Shown: piece by piece, positions 28,271-37,810 of the stretch
Numbering within the stretch: the stretch's first letter is position 1
How the letters are laid out: the number at the start of each line of letters is the position of its first letter
DNA from: Prevotella sp.
GTDB taxonomy: Bacteria; Bacteroidota; Bacteroidia; Bacteroidales; Bacteroidaceae
Length of the DNA: 64,000 nt
Direction: 5' to 3'
Assembly (NCBI GenBank): GCA_017847725.1
Contig: JAGAXW010000019.1
Location: forward strand, 1 to 64,000
Program-made: the position numbers and the translations under genes
The notes under the pieces: generated by a model
The model's database searches: none
What the model saw: the letters and a program-made list of their open reading frames with translations, nothing else
What the model was told of the DNA's origin: nothing

Positions 28271-29872
28271 TTAATACTGGCTTACTTTAACATCACTGAC
28301 AGCCACTGTTCCGCCATAGCTATTGACACTCCAGCAGTTGCGCTGTATACCGTGGACACGCTGTGTGTACGAACGGACATTGTTAATGTACATCGTGACG
28401 ACAGAGTTGTCCGTATAGATGTCTATATGATAGACGTTGTCGGCTGGATGCTTAAACTCATCGCTTTCGGTAGTCCACTTATAACTGTCGGGATTGCCGG
28501 CACCGCTGCCCTCCTGCACGAAGAAGATACGGCGCACGTCGTCAAACATCGGCTCTACGAGCAAGGTGTAATATTTTTCAACATCCGTAGCACGTACCAG
28601 CGAGATGCCAAACTTAGTATCCTTATCGGCAGTGACGTTGAGCGAGATGTGATTGTGATAGCCCAGACGGTTATACAGCACGTAGCCCTCGCCCGTAATC
28701 TGGCCGTTGGCATAGCCTACACCACCGACCACACGAACCTCCTGCGCCTCGCTGTACTTGTCGGCCAAAGCAGGCACGGCGGCCAGACGTAGCGTGCCGT
28801 CCTCGTTCTGCACAAGTTTGTGGCAGACGAGAGCGCCCGACCAACGCGGTTCGCGTTTTTCGCCGCCTTCGCAGACACCCAAGTCCAGATTCTTGGCATG
28901 TACATCCTCACCGACACGGTAGGGACACCATCCCCAGATATAGCGGTCGGTGCCGTTAGAAGCCGTCTTTGCAGCATAGAAGGAGCGGTTCTGCAGTCTG
29001 CCCTCCGCAGCATCGGGCCACCACTTGTTGTTAAAGCAGTCCTTCAGTCCCTGCCAGCTGTCGGCCATCATATACTTCACCTTGCGGCTCCAGTTCTCAC
29101 GGGCAGACTCGCTATAGATGAAATACCACTTGCTACCCATCTTGAACACGTCGGCACACTCCAGCATGCGGTCCCAAAGCATCTCGAACGACCCCACATG
29201 CTCCCAGTTCTTCAGGTCGCTTGACTTGAACTCGGCGAAGACGGGGTTACCACCAGCACCGGGATAGGTTGAGACGACCATACGCCACAGTCCGTCATCG
29301 GCCTTGAAAACCTGCGGATCGCGGAAGTCGGCAGCCGAATAGCCGTAGTCGCGTCCGTTGAGTACCCACGCATAGTCCTTGGTCCAGTTCTTAAAATCAG
29401 GCGAGGTAGCTCGTAATACAACCTCCTTGGCGGTATGTCCGGTGTAGTAGATATAGTACAGTCCTTCCTGCTCGTTATACACGACACATCCCGTACCGAG
29501 TGCCGCATCAGCTTCAAGGACAGAATTGCCAGTCGGCAGCACCTCACCCATCACCTCGTAGTTAGCACCGTCTACAGTGCTCACTCCCCAGAAGGGATGG
29601 TAACATGCTGTGTTCTTCTCATGCTCCTGCAGATAGAGCACCTTGAAGTCCTGTGCCTTAGGATCATAGAACGGCATGGGGTCGCCCACACGTCCGACAG
29701 CCGGTTTGAAGTAGGTGAGACTCATCTGCTCGTCGGGCGCATTGAAATACTCGGTAGTCGCTGCCCAGTCTTTCTCAGGGTCAGGTCCGTAGGTATCGTC
29801 GCTGCATGCGGTGTTTATCAGCATAGCGCTACACATAAAACCCAGACCGAAAATATTCATCATCTTTTTCAT
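28271..29872 (-). CDS. Glycoside hydrolase family 32-like lipoprotein with atypical nucleophile motif
   Basis: A 533-residue exported protein with a lipoprotein-like signal (MLINTACSDD, the acidic residues suggesting surface display). The propeller carries FRDPQVF and LECADVF, matching the RDP and EC motifs of GH32. The first motif reads VGDPMPFYDP in place of WMNDPNG; the Asp needed as nucleophile is present in GDP. A C-terminal beta-sandwich ends NSYGGTVAVSDVKVSQY. Its position at the end of a SusC-SusD-DUF4960 unit matches the surface endo-levanase of the Bacteroides levan locus. Action on levan or inulin cannot be told from sequence. Confidence 0.8.
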   Translation of the reverse strand: MKKMMNIFGLGFMCSAMLINTACSDDTYGPDPEKDWAATTEYFNAPDEQMSLTYFKPAVGRVGDPMPFYDPKAQDFKVLYLQEHEKNTACYHPFWGVSTVDGANYEVMGEVLPTGNSVLEADAALGTGCVVYNEQEGLYYIYYTGHTAKEVVLRATSPDFKNWTKDYAWVLNGRDYGYSAADFRDPQVFKADDGLWRMVVSTYPGAGGNPVFAEFKSSDLKNWEHVGSFEMLWDRMLECADVFKMGSKWYFIYSESARENWSRKVKYMMADSWQGLKDCFNNKWWPDAAEGRLQNRSFYAAKTASNGTDRYIWGWCPYRVGEDVHAKNLDLGVCEGGEKREPRWSGALVCHKLVQNEDGTLRLAAVPALADKYSEAQEVRVVGGVGYANGQITGEGYVLYNRLGYHNHISLNVTADKDTKFGISLVRATDVEKYYTLLVEPMFDDVRRIFFVQEGSGAGNPDSYKWTTESDEFKHPADNVYHIDIYTDNSVVTMYINNVRSYTQRVHGIQRNCWSVNSYGGTVAVSDVKVSQY

Positions 29873-29878
29873 AGGTCA

Positions 29879-31024
29879 TTAATCCATTAAGTAATCAATA
29901 GCGTTCTTAGTCATAATCTCAATGTTCTGGTGATAATGTTCCGTATAACCGGCACCAAAGGTAGGCGAATACCAGTCATAGCCACCATAGCCAATACATA
30001 CGATACCGCCCCTGCTGGCTGTAGCAGGATACTCCCATGCCACGACAGCATCATCCGTAGCACCCAGGATGCGCCCGCCAGTACGTTCTCCCCATGCATC
30101 GAATGTTTCCCATCCGTCCCATCCGATGTGATACTGTGCGGTAGAGTTGCTGACGAAGTAGCCGTCATTAGTGCAAGGTACTTTACCATCGAATCCGTCG
30201 TTCACCAGATTTTTCCAGACGGGGTGGTTCGCCTGTCCTGCATAGATATTGAATGCCCAGACGCCACCACAATTCCAAGAGTTAGGCTCAGGATCGCCAA
30301 AGCAGTTGTTAGGAACGGTCCACTCGTCGGTACCCGTTACGCCAATGAAAGTCGGCAGGTGGGTGGCGTAGCGAGTCAGCAGGAAGGCGCCGCCATTGTC
30401 GCGGAAAGCCTTGAGTTGGTTCTTGACAGCCATAGCTGCCGTACCCTTGGCCAAGAATCCGTCGTGGCCGTCCACTACATGGTCGTCGTGCCAATGCCAC
30501 CACATGAGCTTACATTCCGAGAGGTCTACCAGTCCCTCCTTGATGTCGTCGAACGAGGCATAGTAGCTGTTGTCGACATTATTCAGCATCCACTCACAGG
30601 CTGTCTTGGCCTCTGGGTCGAGTTCTGAAGCACTATATGCCAGTCCGAGGAAGAGGGCAGCCGGTTTGATGGCAATCTTCTCGTGGCGGACGATGACGGT
30701 CCAATCCATAAACACACCACCATTGACGACGTGCAGCACCTTGGCGGCATCCATATTGAGCACAGCACCCAATTGTATATTACAGGTAGCACCCTCCGAC
30801 AGCTGGAGTGCAGTCACCTTCATGGCGCTTGCATCATAGTCGGTAGGCACGGTGATGGCAATAGAGCGTCCCGCAGCATCGATGACGCCATTCACATTGT
30901 CCAGTGCAAACGCCTCTACCATGCAATCACCATTGGCGGCCAGGACGTCACCTCTGTCGTTTGAGCAGCTCGTTGCCAAGGCTGCCAAGAAGGCGCAGAC
31001 GATATATAAAAAATTCCTTTTCAT
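29879..31024 (-). CDS. DUF4960-type surface lipoprotein, fructan-binding candidate
   Basis: The start is ATG 31024 (MKRNFLYIVCAFLAALATSC), giving 381 residues. The lipobox is followed by SNDRGD. An Ig-like domain (about 30-120, ending WTVIVR) precedes a DUF4960-like body containing LMWWHWHDD, LLTRYATHLP, GGVWAFNIYAG and GGIVCIGYGGYDWYSP. In the Bacteroides levan locus a protein at this position binds fructan at the cell surface, so that role is inferred here. It is 29 nt after susD and 6 nt before the GH32 gene. Confidence 0.78.
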   Translation of the reverse strand: MKRNFLYIVCAFLAALATSCSNDRGDVLAANGDCMVEAFALDNVNGVIDAAGRSIAITVPTDYDASAMKVTALQLSEGATCNIQLGAVLNMDAAKVLHVVNGGVFMDWTVIVRHEKIAIKPAALFLGLAYSASELDPEAKTACEWMLNNVDNSYYASFDDIKEGLVDLSECKLMWWHWHDDHVVDGHDGFLAKGTAAMAVKNQLKAFRDNGGAFLLTRYATHLPTFIGVTGTDEWTVPNNCFGDPEPNSWNCGGVWAFNIYAGQANHPVWKNLVNDGFDGKVPCTNDGYFVSNSTAQYHIGWDGWETFDAWGERTGGRILGATDDAVVAWEYPATASRGGIVCIGYGGYDWYSPTFGAGYTEHYHQNIEIMTKNAIDYLMD

Positions 31025-31053
31025 ATTGGTTCTTTCAAAGTTAATAATCATAA

Positions 31054-32787
31054 TTACCAGTTACCGATGTTCTGAGTATAGTGACCGTTCGACGAAGACA
31101 TCTGCTTGAAAGGTATAGGCAGATACTCGCCCTTGTCGGCCGTAAAGTGCGCATCGCGATAAATATTGCAGTTGTCAATCTCTTCGGCATAGTATTTGTT
31201 GAGCACGTCAGCAGCTTCGCCCCAGCGTACGAGGTCGAAGAAGCGCTCGCTCTCCATACCCAGTTCCAGGCGACGCTCCATCTTGACAATCTTCACCGTC
31301 TCTTCCTGCGAGTATGAGCCGGGAGGATAATTGTCGCAGCGAATGCTGATGCCATAGTCGAGCGGATAGTTTCTGAACATCTGGGTGCTGCCAGCAGCAC
31401 GCGTGCGAATATCGTTGACGATGGCGATGGCCTCAGGCGTCTGACCCAACTGAGCTAATGCCTCTGCACGCTCCAGTTTCACGTCGGCATAACGGAACAC
31501 GATGCGGTTCATAGAAGTTGCCCAGAAACTGCCCTTGATGAGATATGAGCCAACCAATCCAGGGTCGACATTCTGCTTCATAGTGACGTAGTAGCCATAG
31601 AGTCCGTTCGAACGACTCCAAGAGCCCGTCTTGTCCATCATATATCTGGGGTTGAACATGTAGGGCAGGCCCGGTATGCCGACAGTCAGGAAGAGACGCG
31701 GGTCGGCATCCTCTGCCGTCATATCGTAGTCGTTCTCGTTGAAGGTATCAAGATAAGGCAGTCCGTTGCTGTTCACGCGATAGGCATTCACCAGGTTCTG
31801 CGAGGGTTTATAGAAGTCGCAGCCACCGTCAATCACTTTGTTGATATTGGGCGGGATGAGTCCGTTACCCCAGTTCAGGTTACCATAGGTCGAGCCGTCG
31901 TTACGCGAATATTGGATAGCCCAGATGCTCTCCACACCGTTCTCATAATTTTCCTCCGGCCTGAAGTTGTTATGGATGTCGGCCTCCAGTCCGTAGCCCT
32001 CATACAGGTCGGGATCGGTATAGGTTAGCACCTGTTGCAGGTCGTCTCTGTTGATAGAGGTTACCTGATTGCTCTTGGGGTCATCCTGTCGATAGGCTTT
32101 ATATAGGTAGAGTTTGGCCAGGAAGGCGGCGGCAGCAGCCTTGGTGGGTCGTCCCTTTTGCTCCTGTGTCACAGGCAGCACGTCGAAAGCTTCCTTGACA
32201 TCGTCGATGATGAGCTGCCAGCCTTGGTCGTTGGTATACTCCGTATTCGACAATGCATAGTAGTCGTCATTCTCCATGTTCTCGTCCACACAGAAAGGGA
32301 TGTTCTTATAGAGGCGCTTCAGCAGAAAGTGGGCATAGGCGCGCAGGAATTTCATCTCTGCCAAACGCTCGTTCTTCTTTTCAAAGACCGTCTCGTCGCA
32401 CGAGTTGAGCACAACGATGGCGGCATTCACGCGCGAGATACAGACATATAGGCGCTCCCACATGTCATTGATGTTCCAGTCGGTGGTAAGCACACCCTTT
32501 TGTATTTCCAGGTTGTGAAACACGTCACCGTCGCCCGTACCGTTTCCGCCCTTATAGGCGTCGTCGGAACGCACATCGAAGTTCCACATAGAGAACGACG
32601 AGTTAATATCCTCTGCCGAGGTAAAGACGGCATAGGCGGCCATAACCATGTTCTCAGCGTTCTCCGGGTCTTTCACCTGATCTTCGTTAAGAGCACCCTG
32701 CGGTGTATGTTTGTCCAGGAAGCTCTCGCACGATGCCAAAACAGCCATGGCGCAGACGGCACAGAATATATTGAATATTTTTTTCAT
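31054..32787 (-). CDS. SusD/RagB lipoprotein (fructan locus)
   Basis: The start is ATG 32787 (MKKIFNIFCAVCAMAVLASC, then ESFLDKHTPQGAL), 577 residues. The ESFLD motif after the lipobox, the central LAEMKFLRAYAHFLLKRLYKNIPF and GRPTKAAAAAFLAKLYLY helices, and the C-terminal ERFFDLVRWGEAADVLNKYY and YLPIPFKQM are textbook SusD features. It binds glycan and closes the SusC barrel. It follows susC by 13 nt. Confidence 0.93.
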   Translation of the reverse strand: MKKIFNIFCAVCAMAVLASCESFLDKHTPQGALNEDQVKDPENAENMVMAAYAVFTSAEDINSSFSMWNFDVRSDDAYKGGNGTGDGDVFHNLEIQKGVLTTDWNINDMWERLYVCISRVNAAIVVLNSCDETVFEKKNERLAEMKFLRAYAHFLLKRLYKNIPFCVDENMENDDYYALSNTEYTNDQGWQLIIDDVKEAFDVLPVTQEQKGRPTKAAAAAFLAKLYLYKAYRQDDPKSNQVTSINRDDLQQVLTYTDPDLYEGYGLEADIHNNFRPEENYENGVESIWAIQYSRNDGSTYGNLNWGNGLIPPNINKVIDGGCDFYKPSQNLVNAYRVNSNGLPYLDTFNENDYDMTAEDADPRLFLTVGIPGLPYMFNPRYMMDKTGSWSRSNGLYGYYVTMKQNVDPGLVGSYLIKGSFWATSMNRIVFRYADVKLERAEALAQLGQTPEAIAIVNDIRTRAAGSTQMFRNYPLDYGISIRCDNYPPGSYSQEETVKIVKMERRLELGMESERFFDLVRWGEAADVLNKYYAEEIDNCNIYRDAHFTADKGEYLPIPFKQMSSSNGHYTQNIGNW

Positions 32788-32800
32788 GATTGCTTTCGTT

Positions 32801-35800
32801 TTAGAATGAAACATTAAGACCAAACGTAATATTCAGAGGAATAGGATAGCCGAAGTTGGGATTCTCTGGATCTACACCGGAAAACTTGCCGCTCTTGATG
32901 GTTATCAGGTTCTGGGCTGACAGATACAGGCGCAGGCGCTCCAGATAGAGTTTCTCGCAGAAGGTCTTCGGTACGTTGTAGCCCACCTGAATGGTACGCA
33001 GCTTGGCGAACGATCCGTTCTCCACATAGTAGGTCGACACGCGTTTCTCGTTGTTATTGTCGGCGAGGCTGACGGCCGGGATGTTCGAGTCGTAGTTCGT
33101 CGGGCTCCATGCATTGAGCATGCGCGTACCTTTGTTAAGGTTGTCGATGTTCAGACCCTTCAGTATATCGGTCTGACGCTTCAGGTCACTGATGACGTCG
33201 ACACCCTGTACACCCTGCCAGAACATGGTCATATCCCAGTCCTTGTACTGCAGGTAGATGTTCAGGCCCCATGTGAAGTCGGGTGTCGGGTCGAAGATCC
33301 AGGTCTGGTCTTTCTCATTGATTTGTCCGTCACCATTGAGGTCTTTCCAGCGCATGCGGCCTACGCCGGCGCCGTCCTGTTTGGCATGGTTGTCCACCTC
33401 GCTCTGGCTCTTGAAGATGCCATCGTAGACATAGCCCACCTGTGAGCCCATAGGACGTCCTACGACGCTTTCCACACCGTTGCCACCAAAGGTTCCATTG
33501 GCAGCCACCGTCTCAGGCAGCTTGGTAATCTTGTTGCGATAGGTGCCAATGTTTCCAGAGACATCATAGTGGAAGTGTCCTATCCTGTTGCGGTAGCCCA
33601 CATTCAGCTCGATACCCTTGTTCTCCATCTCACCAGCGTTGATCCACTTTTTGGCACCTTCACCCATAACAGCGATAGCAGGCATCTCTACCAAGATGTC
33701 CTTGGTTTTCTTAAAATACCACTCGAACGAGCCGTATAGCGAGTTGCGGAACAGTCCGAAGTCGAAACCGAGGTTAGTCTGCGTGGTAGTCTCCCACTTC
33801 AGGTCGTCATTTCCAATCTGGTTACGCTTAAAACCACTGGGCAGAATGCTGCCGCCGTTCTTTCCTTCTATGTCGTAGCTCGTACCATAGCTCTGTCCGC
33901 CGAATCCTGCTTCACCGTAGTTACTTACGTAGATGGTATAACGGGCTAAGTTGGAAATTTCCTGGTTACCCGTCTGTCCCCATGAAGCGCGCAACTTCAG
34001 GTTATCCAGCCAGGTAAATTTCTTCATGAATGCCTCCTCGCTGATGCGCCATCCGGCACTGAACGAGGGGAACGTACCATAGCGGTGGTTCTTACCGAAG
34101 CGGCTCGAACCGTCGTGGCGCAGGGTGAAACTGGCCAGATAGCGGTCGTTATAGGTGTAGTTGGCTTTACCGAAGAATGAAGTCAGTGTATATCCCTCAC
34201 CTGAGCCCATCGCCAGCGACTCGCCGACACCGGCATTGGGCCACATGTAGTCGGCATTCAGCACGGTGAAGTTATAGCGCTTGGCGCTGAACCAGTTGTC
34301 GTCTTCGCGGTTGAGCTCCATACCGACCATGAAGTCGGCGCGATGCTTGCCACGTTCCAGGTTGTAGGTGGCAATGGCGTTCCACATCCACTTGGTCCAG
34401 TGCTCCTGCTTGGGCTCTACCGAGTTGGTAGCATTGGCCACAGTACCCTCCGTAATGGGGAAAGTAAAGATGCGCTGTTGCTTCTGTGAATAGTCGAGAC
34501 CAAAGGTAGTCTTGATGTTGAAGTCCTTCAGGGGATTGATGTTCACGTAAGCATCACCGAACAAGCGCCAATAGGTGTAGCGGTTGTCCTTGTTACGATC
34601 CAGACGGGCCAACGGGTTCTCACGGTCGGCATAGCCGCCCACAGGACCGGCGTACTCGCCCTCCGTTGTGTATACAGGCAGCGAGGGGTTGAACTGCAGC
34701 ACGTTCTCGATAAATCCGCCAGGAGCTTGCAGTTCACTGGTACGGTTGACGGAAAAGTGCTCACCGACGGTCACAAGGTTGCGGTCGCCCTTCTTCATCA
34801 GTTTGTACTCACTGTTAATACGGCCTGAAAAGCGCTCGAAATCCGAATACTTGATGATACCCTTGTTCTTATAGTATCCCAGTGAAAAGAAGGAGTTGCC
34901 GCGCTCGTTGCCGTTGCTCAGCGACACGTTGTACTGCTGGATGACACCCGTACGCGTGGTCTCATCGAACCAGTCGGTGTCTGCCGCTGGTGTGGTGGCG
35001 TCGGCATCCAAATATTTGTCCATCGTGACATTGTTCAGCACGGGAATGCCCAGTGCGTTGTATCCCCAGTCGAAGTGGTAGCCCAGTCCGTTGGTAGCAG
35101 GGTTGACGTCGTCATTGACGTAGGCCTGCCACAACACCTGTCCGAACTGCTTGGCGTTCAGCACGTCAATCTTGTGGGCGTAGGTCTGTATGGCCACGCT
35201 GGCATCGAAGTTGATCTTCACCTTGCCCTCCTTGCCCTTCTTCGTGGTGATGATGATGACACCATTGGCAGCACGGCTACCATAGATAGAGGCCGATGAG
35301 GCATCCTTCAGCACCTGGATGCTCTCGATGTCGTTGCCGTTCAGCTCGTGCATGCCGGCCTTGGTAGGCACACCGTCGATGATGTACAGCGGATCATTGT
35401 TGTTCAGAGTACCGATACCGCGGATGCGCACCGTGGCACTGCCCGAAGGAGAACCGTCGGCCGAGATATTCATGCCCGGTACACGGCCCTGCAAGGCCTT
35501 GATAGGGTTGTTCTCGTTCTGCTTGGCCAAGTCGTCGACGCTGACCGTTGAGATGGCACCTGTCAGGTCGGCCTTGCGCTGGGTGGTATAACCGGTCACC
35601 ACCACCTCGTTCAGCGCCAGCGCATCGTCCTTCAGGGTCACTGTCATGCCGTCAGCGGCAGCCTTTTCTTGTGTCTGGTAGCCGACATACGAGAACACCA
35701 GTGTTTTTCCCTTTTCTACCTTCAGCGCGAAGTTGCCGTCGAAATCGGTAACTGTACCATTCGACGTACCCTTCTCCATCACCGTAGCGCCAATGACAGA

Positions 35801-35905
35801 CTCTCCTGCCGCATCGACCACTGTACCGGTGATAGTCTGTTGCGCATACATCATTGTACACGTCAGCAACGCCAGGAAACTCATTAATCGTCTCATTTGT
35901 TTCAT
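32801..35905 (-). CDS. SusC/RagA TonB-dependent transporter (fructan locus)
   Basis: A 1034-residue outer-membrane transporter: signal peptide (MKQMRRLMSFLALLTCTMMYAQ), carboxypeptidase-regulatory-like domain (ITGTVVDAAGESVIGATVM), TonB-box region (LNEVVVTGY), plug (IKALQGRVPGMNISADG, PLYIIDGVPTKAG, VLKDASSASIYGSRAANGVI) and barrel ending LNITFGLNVSF. It heads the SusC-SusD-DUF4960-GH32 unit and should import fructo-oligosaccharides. Confidence 0.93.
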   Translation of the reverse strand: MKQMRRLMSFLALLTCTMMYAQQTITGTVVDAAGESVIGATVMEKGTSNGTVTDFDGNFALKVEKGKTLVFSYVGYQTQEKAAADGMTVTLKDDALALNEVVVTGYTTQRKADLTGAISTVSVDDLAKQNENNPIKALQGRVPGMNISADGSPSGSATVRIRGIGTLNNNDPLYIIDGVPTKAGMHELNGNDIESIQVLKDASSASIYGSRAANGVIIITTKKGKEGKVKINFDASVAIQTYAHKIDVLNAKQFGQVLWQAYVNDDVNPATNGLGYHFDWGYNALGIPVLNNVTMDKYLDADATTPAADTDWFDETTRTGVIQQYNVSLSNGNERGNSFFSLGYYKNKGIIKYSDFERFSGRINSEYKLMKKGDRNLVTVGEHFSVNRTSELQAPGGFIENVLQFNPSLPVYTTEGEYAGPVGGYADRENPLARLDRNKDNRYTYWRLFGDAYVNINPLKDFNIKTTFGLDYSQKQQRIFTFPITEGTVANATNSVEPKQEHWTKWMWNAIATYNLERGKHRADFMVGMELNREDDNWFSAKRYNFTVLNADYMWPNAGVGESLAMGSGEGYTLTSFFGKANYTYNDRYLASFTLRHDGSSRFGKNHRYGTFPSFSAGWRISEEAFMKKFTWLDNLKLRASWGQTGNQEISNLARYTIYVSNYGEAGFGGQSYGTSYDIEGKNGGSILPSGFKRNQIGNDDLKWETTTQTNLGFDFGLFRNSLYGSFEWYFKKTKDILVEMPAIAVMGEGAKKWINAGEMENKGIELNVGYRNRIGHFHYDVSGNIGTYRNKITKLPETVAANGTFGGNGVESVVGRPMGSQVGYVYDGIFKSQSEVDNHAKQDGAGVGRMRWKDLNGDGQINEKDQTWIFDPTPDFTWGLNIYLQYKDWDMTMFWQGVQGVDVISDLKRQTDILKGLNIDNLNKGTRMLNAWSPTNYDSNIPAVSLADNNNEKRVSTYYVENGSFAKLRTIQVGYNVPKTFCEKLYLERLRLYLSAQNLITIKSGKFSGVDPENPNFGYPIPLNITFGLNVSF

Positions 35906-35954
35906 TTGCTTTTGCTTTTTGGGTTAGTAATTATGAGATTATAAAAAACTGGCG

Positions 35955-36010
35955 CAAAGATATTTTCTTTCCTGTAAATCCGATGAAAGGGATGTTTCAC
36001 GGGGATGAAA
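35955..36010 (-). promoter_or_regulatory. Promoter and direct-repeat operator candidate of the fructan susC unit
   Basis: The minus-strand -7 element is TATCTTTG (35955-35962) without a clear -33 box. Two GATGAAA copies (35982-35988 and 36004-36010) are 22 bp apart, with a related GATGTTT between them. Direct repeats two helical turns apart next to -35 suit an AraC-type activator. Confidence 0.5.
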
Positions 36011-36054
36011 AAATCGTTCAATGCAACATAATTGTTATTCATTGAACGATTTTT
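36009..36054 (-). terminator. Terminator of the fructan regulator gene
   Basis: A perfect 15-bp inverted repeat, AAAAATCGTTCAATG (36009-36023) and CATTGAACGATTTTT (36040-36054), with a 16-nt loop, ends in a run of T on the minus strand. It can work in both directions. Confidence 0.85.
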
Positions 36055-36072
36055 AGGGTATCCGGCGACCTG

Positions 36073-37611
36073 TTACTTCCTCACGTCACCGGGCAGCATG
36101 CCGTACTCTTCCTTGAAGCACTTGGTGAAATAGCTGGGGGCCGAGAAACCTACCTGATAGGCTACCTCGCTCACACTCTTGTCGGTGGTGAGCAACAACT
36201 GGTAGCCACGCTTCAGACGTGCCGTGCGCAATAGTTCCACCGGCGACGAGCCCGTCAAGGCCTTCACCTTGCGATACAGCTGCACACGACTCAGATTCAT
36301 GTCGGCAGCCAAATCTTCCACACTCAGTTCGCTGTCGTCGAGGCGTGACTCAACCACCTCTCTGAAACGGGAGATGAATACCGAGGTTGCTACTTGCTCG
36401 GCTACCGTCTCCTCGTTGCCGTCGTCCACGGCTGCCTCAGCCTCTTCATCGGCCCGTATCGCAGGTACGTCCTCGGGCTTCAAGTCCCAGAGGCTATTCA
36501 CCACGCGCTCCCTGCGCAGGTTGACGCGCCCGATGTGATAGAGGTAGAACAGCACAATGGCAATCAGTAGCAAGACGATGACCCCACAGGCCAACAGCGT
36601 GGTCGTGCGCTGCGTGTTCAGTTCCTTCAGGTAGGAGTCCGACAAACGGTGCAGACGATCCAGGTTGGCCGACTGTCGCTCCAGTTCCTCGTTTTGCAAC
36701 ATCAGCACGCGGGCGTTGTCGTGCGTCACCATGGCAGCCACCAGCGGATTCTCTTTCTTGTAGGGCCGTCCTTCCAGGATGTCCAAGGCCAGTTGCAACA
36801 CCTTATCACCATGGGTTGGGTAGATATAGGAGGCTTCCAGCACCGAGTCTATCACACAGGCGATGCCACCGTCGGGACCCGGCAGTCCATCGATGCCACA
36901 GAAGCGTGTCGATGCCGACAACTTACGGGCATTGGCCAGCGCCTTGCGGGCGCCCACAGCCATGCGGTCGTTCTGGCCGAAGACGTAGTCGATGTGTTCC
37001 AGTTCGCCCAGATGGCCCTTCACAGCATCTACGGCGCTCTGTTCCGTCCAGTCGCCCTGCAACGAAGCCACCAGTTCGATGTTCGGATAGTGGCTCAGCG
37101 CTTCCGCAAAGCCCCTATGGCGCTCTATGGCTGGCGACGACCCCTTCAGCCCCATCACCTCCAGCACGCGTCCGTGGCCCTTCATCTGTGTGGCGATATA
37201 CTGTCCCATCTGGCGTCCCATCTCCTCATTGTCGGCGCCAATGATGGCCGTAAACTTCTGCGAATTGGTCTTTCGGTCGAACACCACCACTGGGATGCCT
37301 TTGTCATAGGCACGGTCTACGGCCGGGGACACGATAGTGGCCTGATTGGGGGCTACTATCAGCAGGTCGATGCCGGTAGCCACCAGCGAGTCGATCTGTT
37401 CTATCTGCCGTTTGTCACTGTCGTCGGCACTGGCAAAGCGGAGCTCTATATCCTTATTAATATAGTTGCCCATGCGCAGCTCTGCATTCAGCTTGTCGCG
37501 CCAGATGTCTTGTGAGCATTGCGATACGCCAATGACAAAACGGGGTTTTTGCCTCTGGCAACTGGTCAACACCAACAGCAAAACCAATAATAAGTTTCCT
37601 ATATATCGCAT
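36073..37611 (-). CDS. Periplasmic-binding-protein sensor fused to AraC domain (fructan regulator)
   Basis: A 512-residue one-component membrane regulator. The N-terminus is a signal/anchor (LLLVLLLVLTSC). Residues about 24-300 form a LacI/RbsB-type sugar-binding domain (FVIGVSQCSQDIWRDKLN, GIDLLIVAPNQATIVSPAV, IPVVVFDRKT, VFGQNDRMAVGARKAL). A coiled-coil stretch (about 305-335), one transmembrane helix (about 337-359), an acidic linker and an AraC HTH domain (about 412-512, LSVEDLAADMNLSRVQLYRKVKALTGSSP) follow. The Bacteroides levan locus uses a hybrid regulator with the same fructose-sensing domain, but that one also has kinase and receiver domains, which are missing here. Fructose sensing and control of the adjacent susC unit are inferred. 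Confidence 0.87.
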   Translation of the reverse strand: MRYIGNLLLVLLLVLTSCQRQKPRFVIGVSQCSQDIWRDKLNAELRMGNYINKDIELRFASADDSDKRQIEQIDSLVATGIDLLIVAPNQATIVSPAVDRAYDKGIPVVVFDRKTNSQKFTAIIGADNEEMGRQMGQYIATQMKGHGRVLEVMGLKGSSPAIERHRGFAEALSHYPNIELVASLQGDWTEQSAVDAVKGHLGELEHIDYVFGQNDRMAVGARKALANARKLSASTRFCGIDGLPGPDGGIACVIDSVLEASYIYPTHGDKVLQLALDILEGRPYKKENPLVAAMVTHDNARVLMLQNEELERQSANLDRLHRLSDSYLKELNTQRTTTLLACGVIVLLLIAIVLFYLYHIGRVNLRRERVVNSLWDLKPEDVPAIRADEEAEAAVDDGNEETVAEQVATSVFISRFREVVESRLDDSELSVEDLAADMNLSRVQLYRKVKALTGSSPVELLRTARLKRGYQLLLTTDKSVSEVAYQVGFSAPSYFTKCFKEEYGMLPGDVRK

Positions 37612-37642
37612 TTCTTCCAGTTCATTTTCATGGATTACGACG

Positions 37643-37677
37643 CAAAGGTAGATAAAATCTATGAATCAGCCAACAAA
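37643..37677 (-). promoter_or_regulatory. Promoter of the fructan regulator
   Basis: Minus-strand TACCTTTG (37643-37650) with TTG (37671-37673) 20 bp upstream. Confidence 0.65.
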
Positions 37678-37810
37678 ATTCCAAGTAATTTTATACTACT
37701 CCACGACACAAAACACTCAGATTTTTTCTTCGTAACAGAGAGCATCAAATTGGCAGAGCCCACATGCAGGGCGTCGGCTGTCTTTCTGTCTCAAGCGAAA
37801 AAACGGGGTG

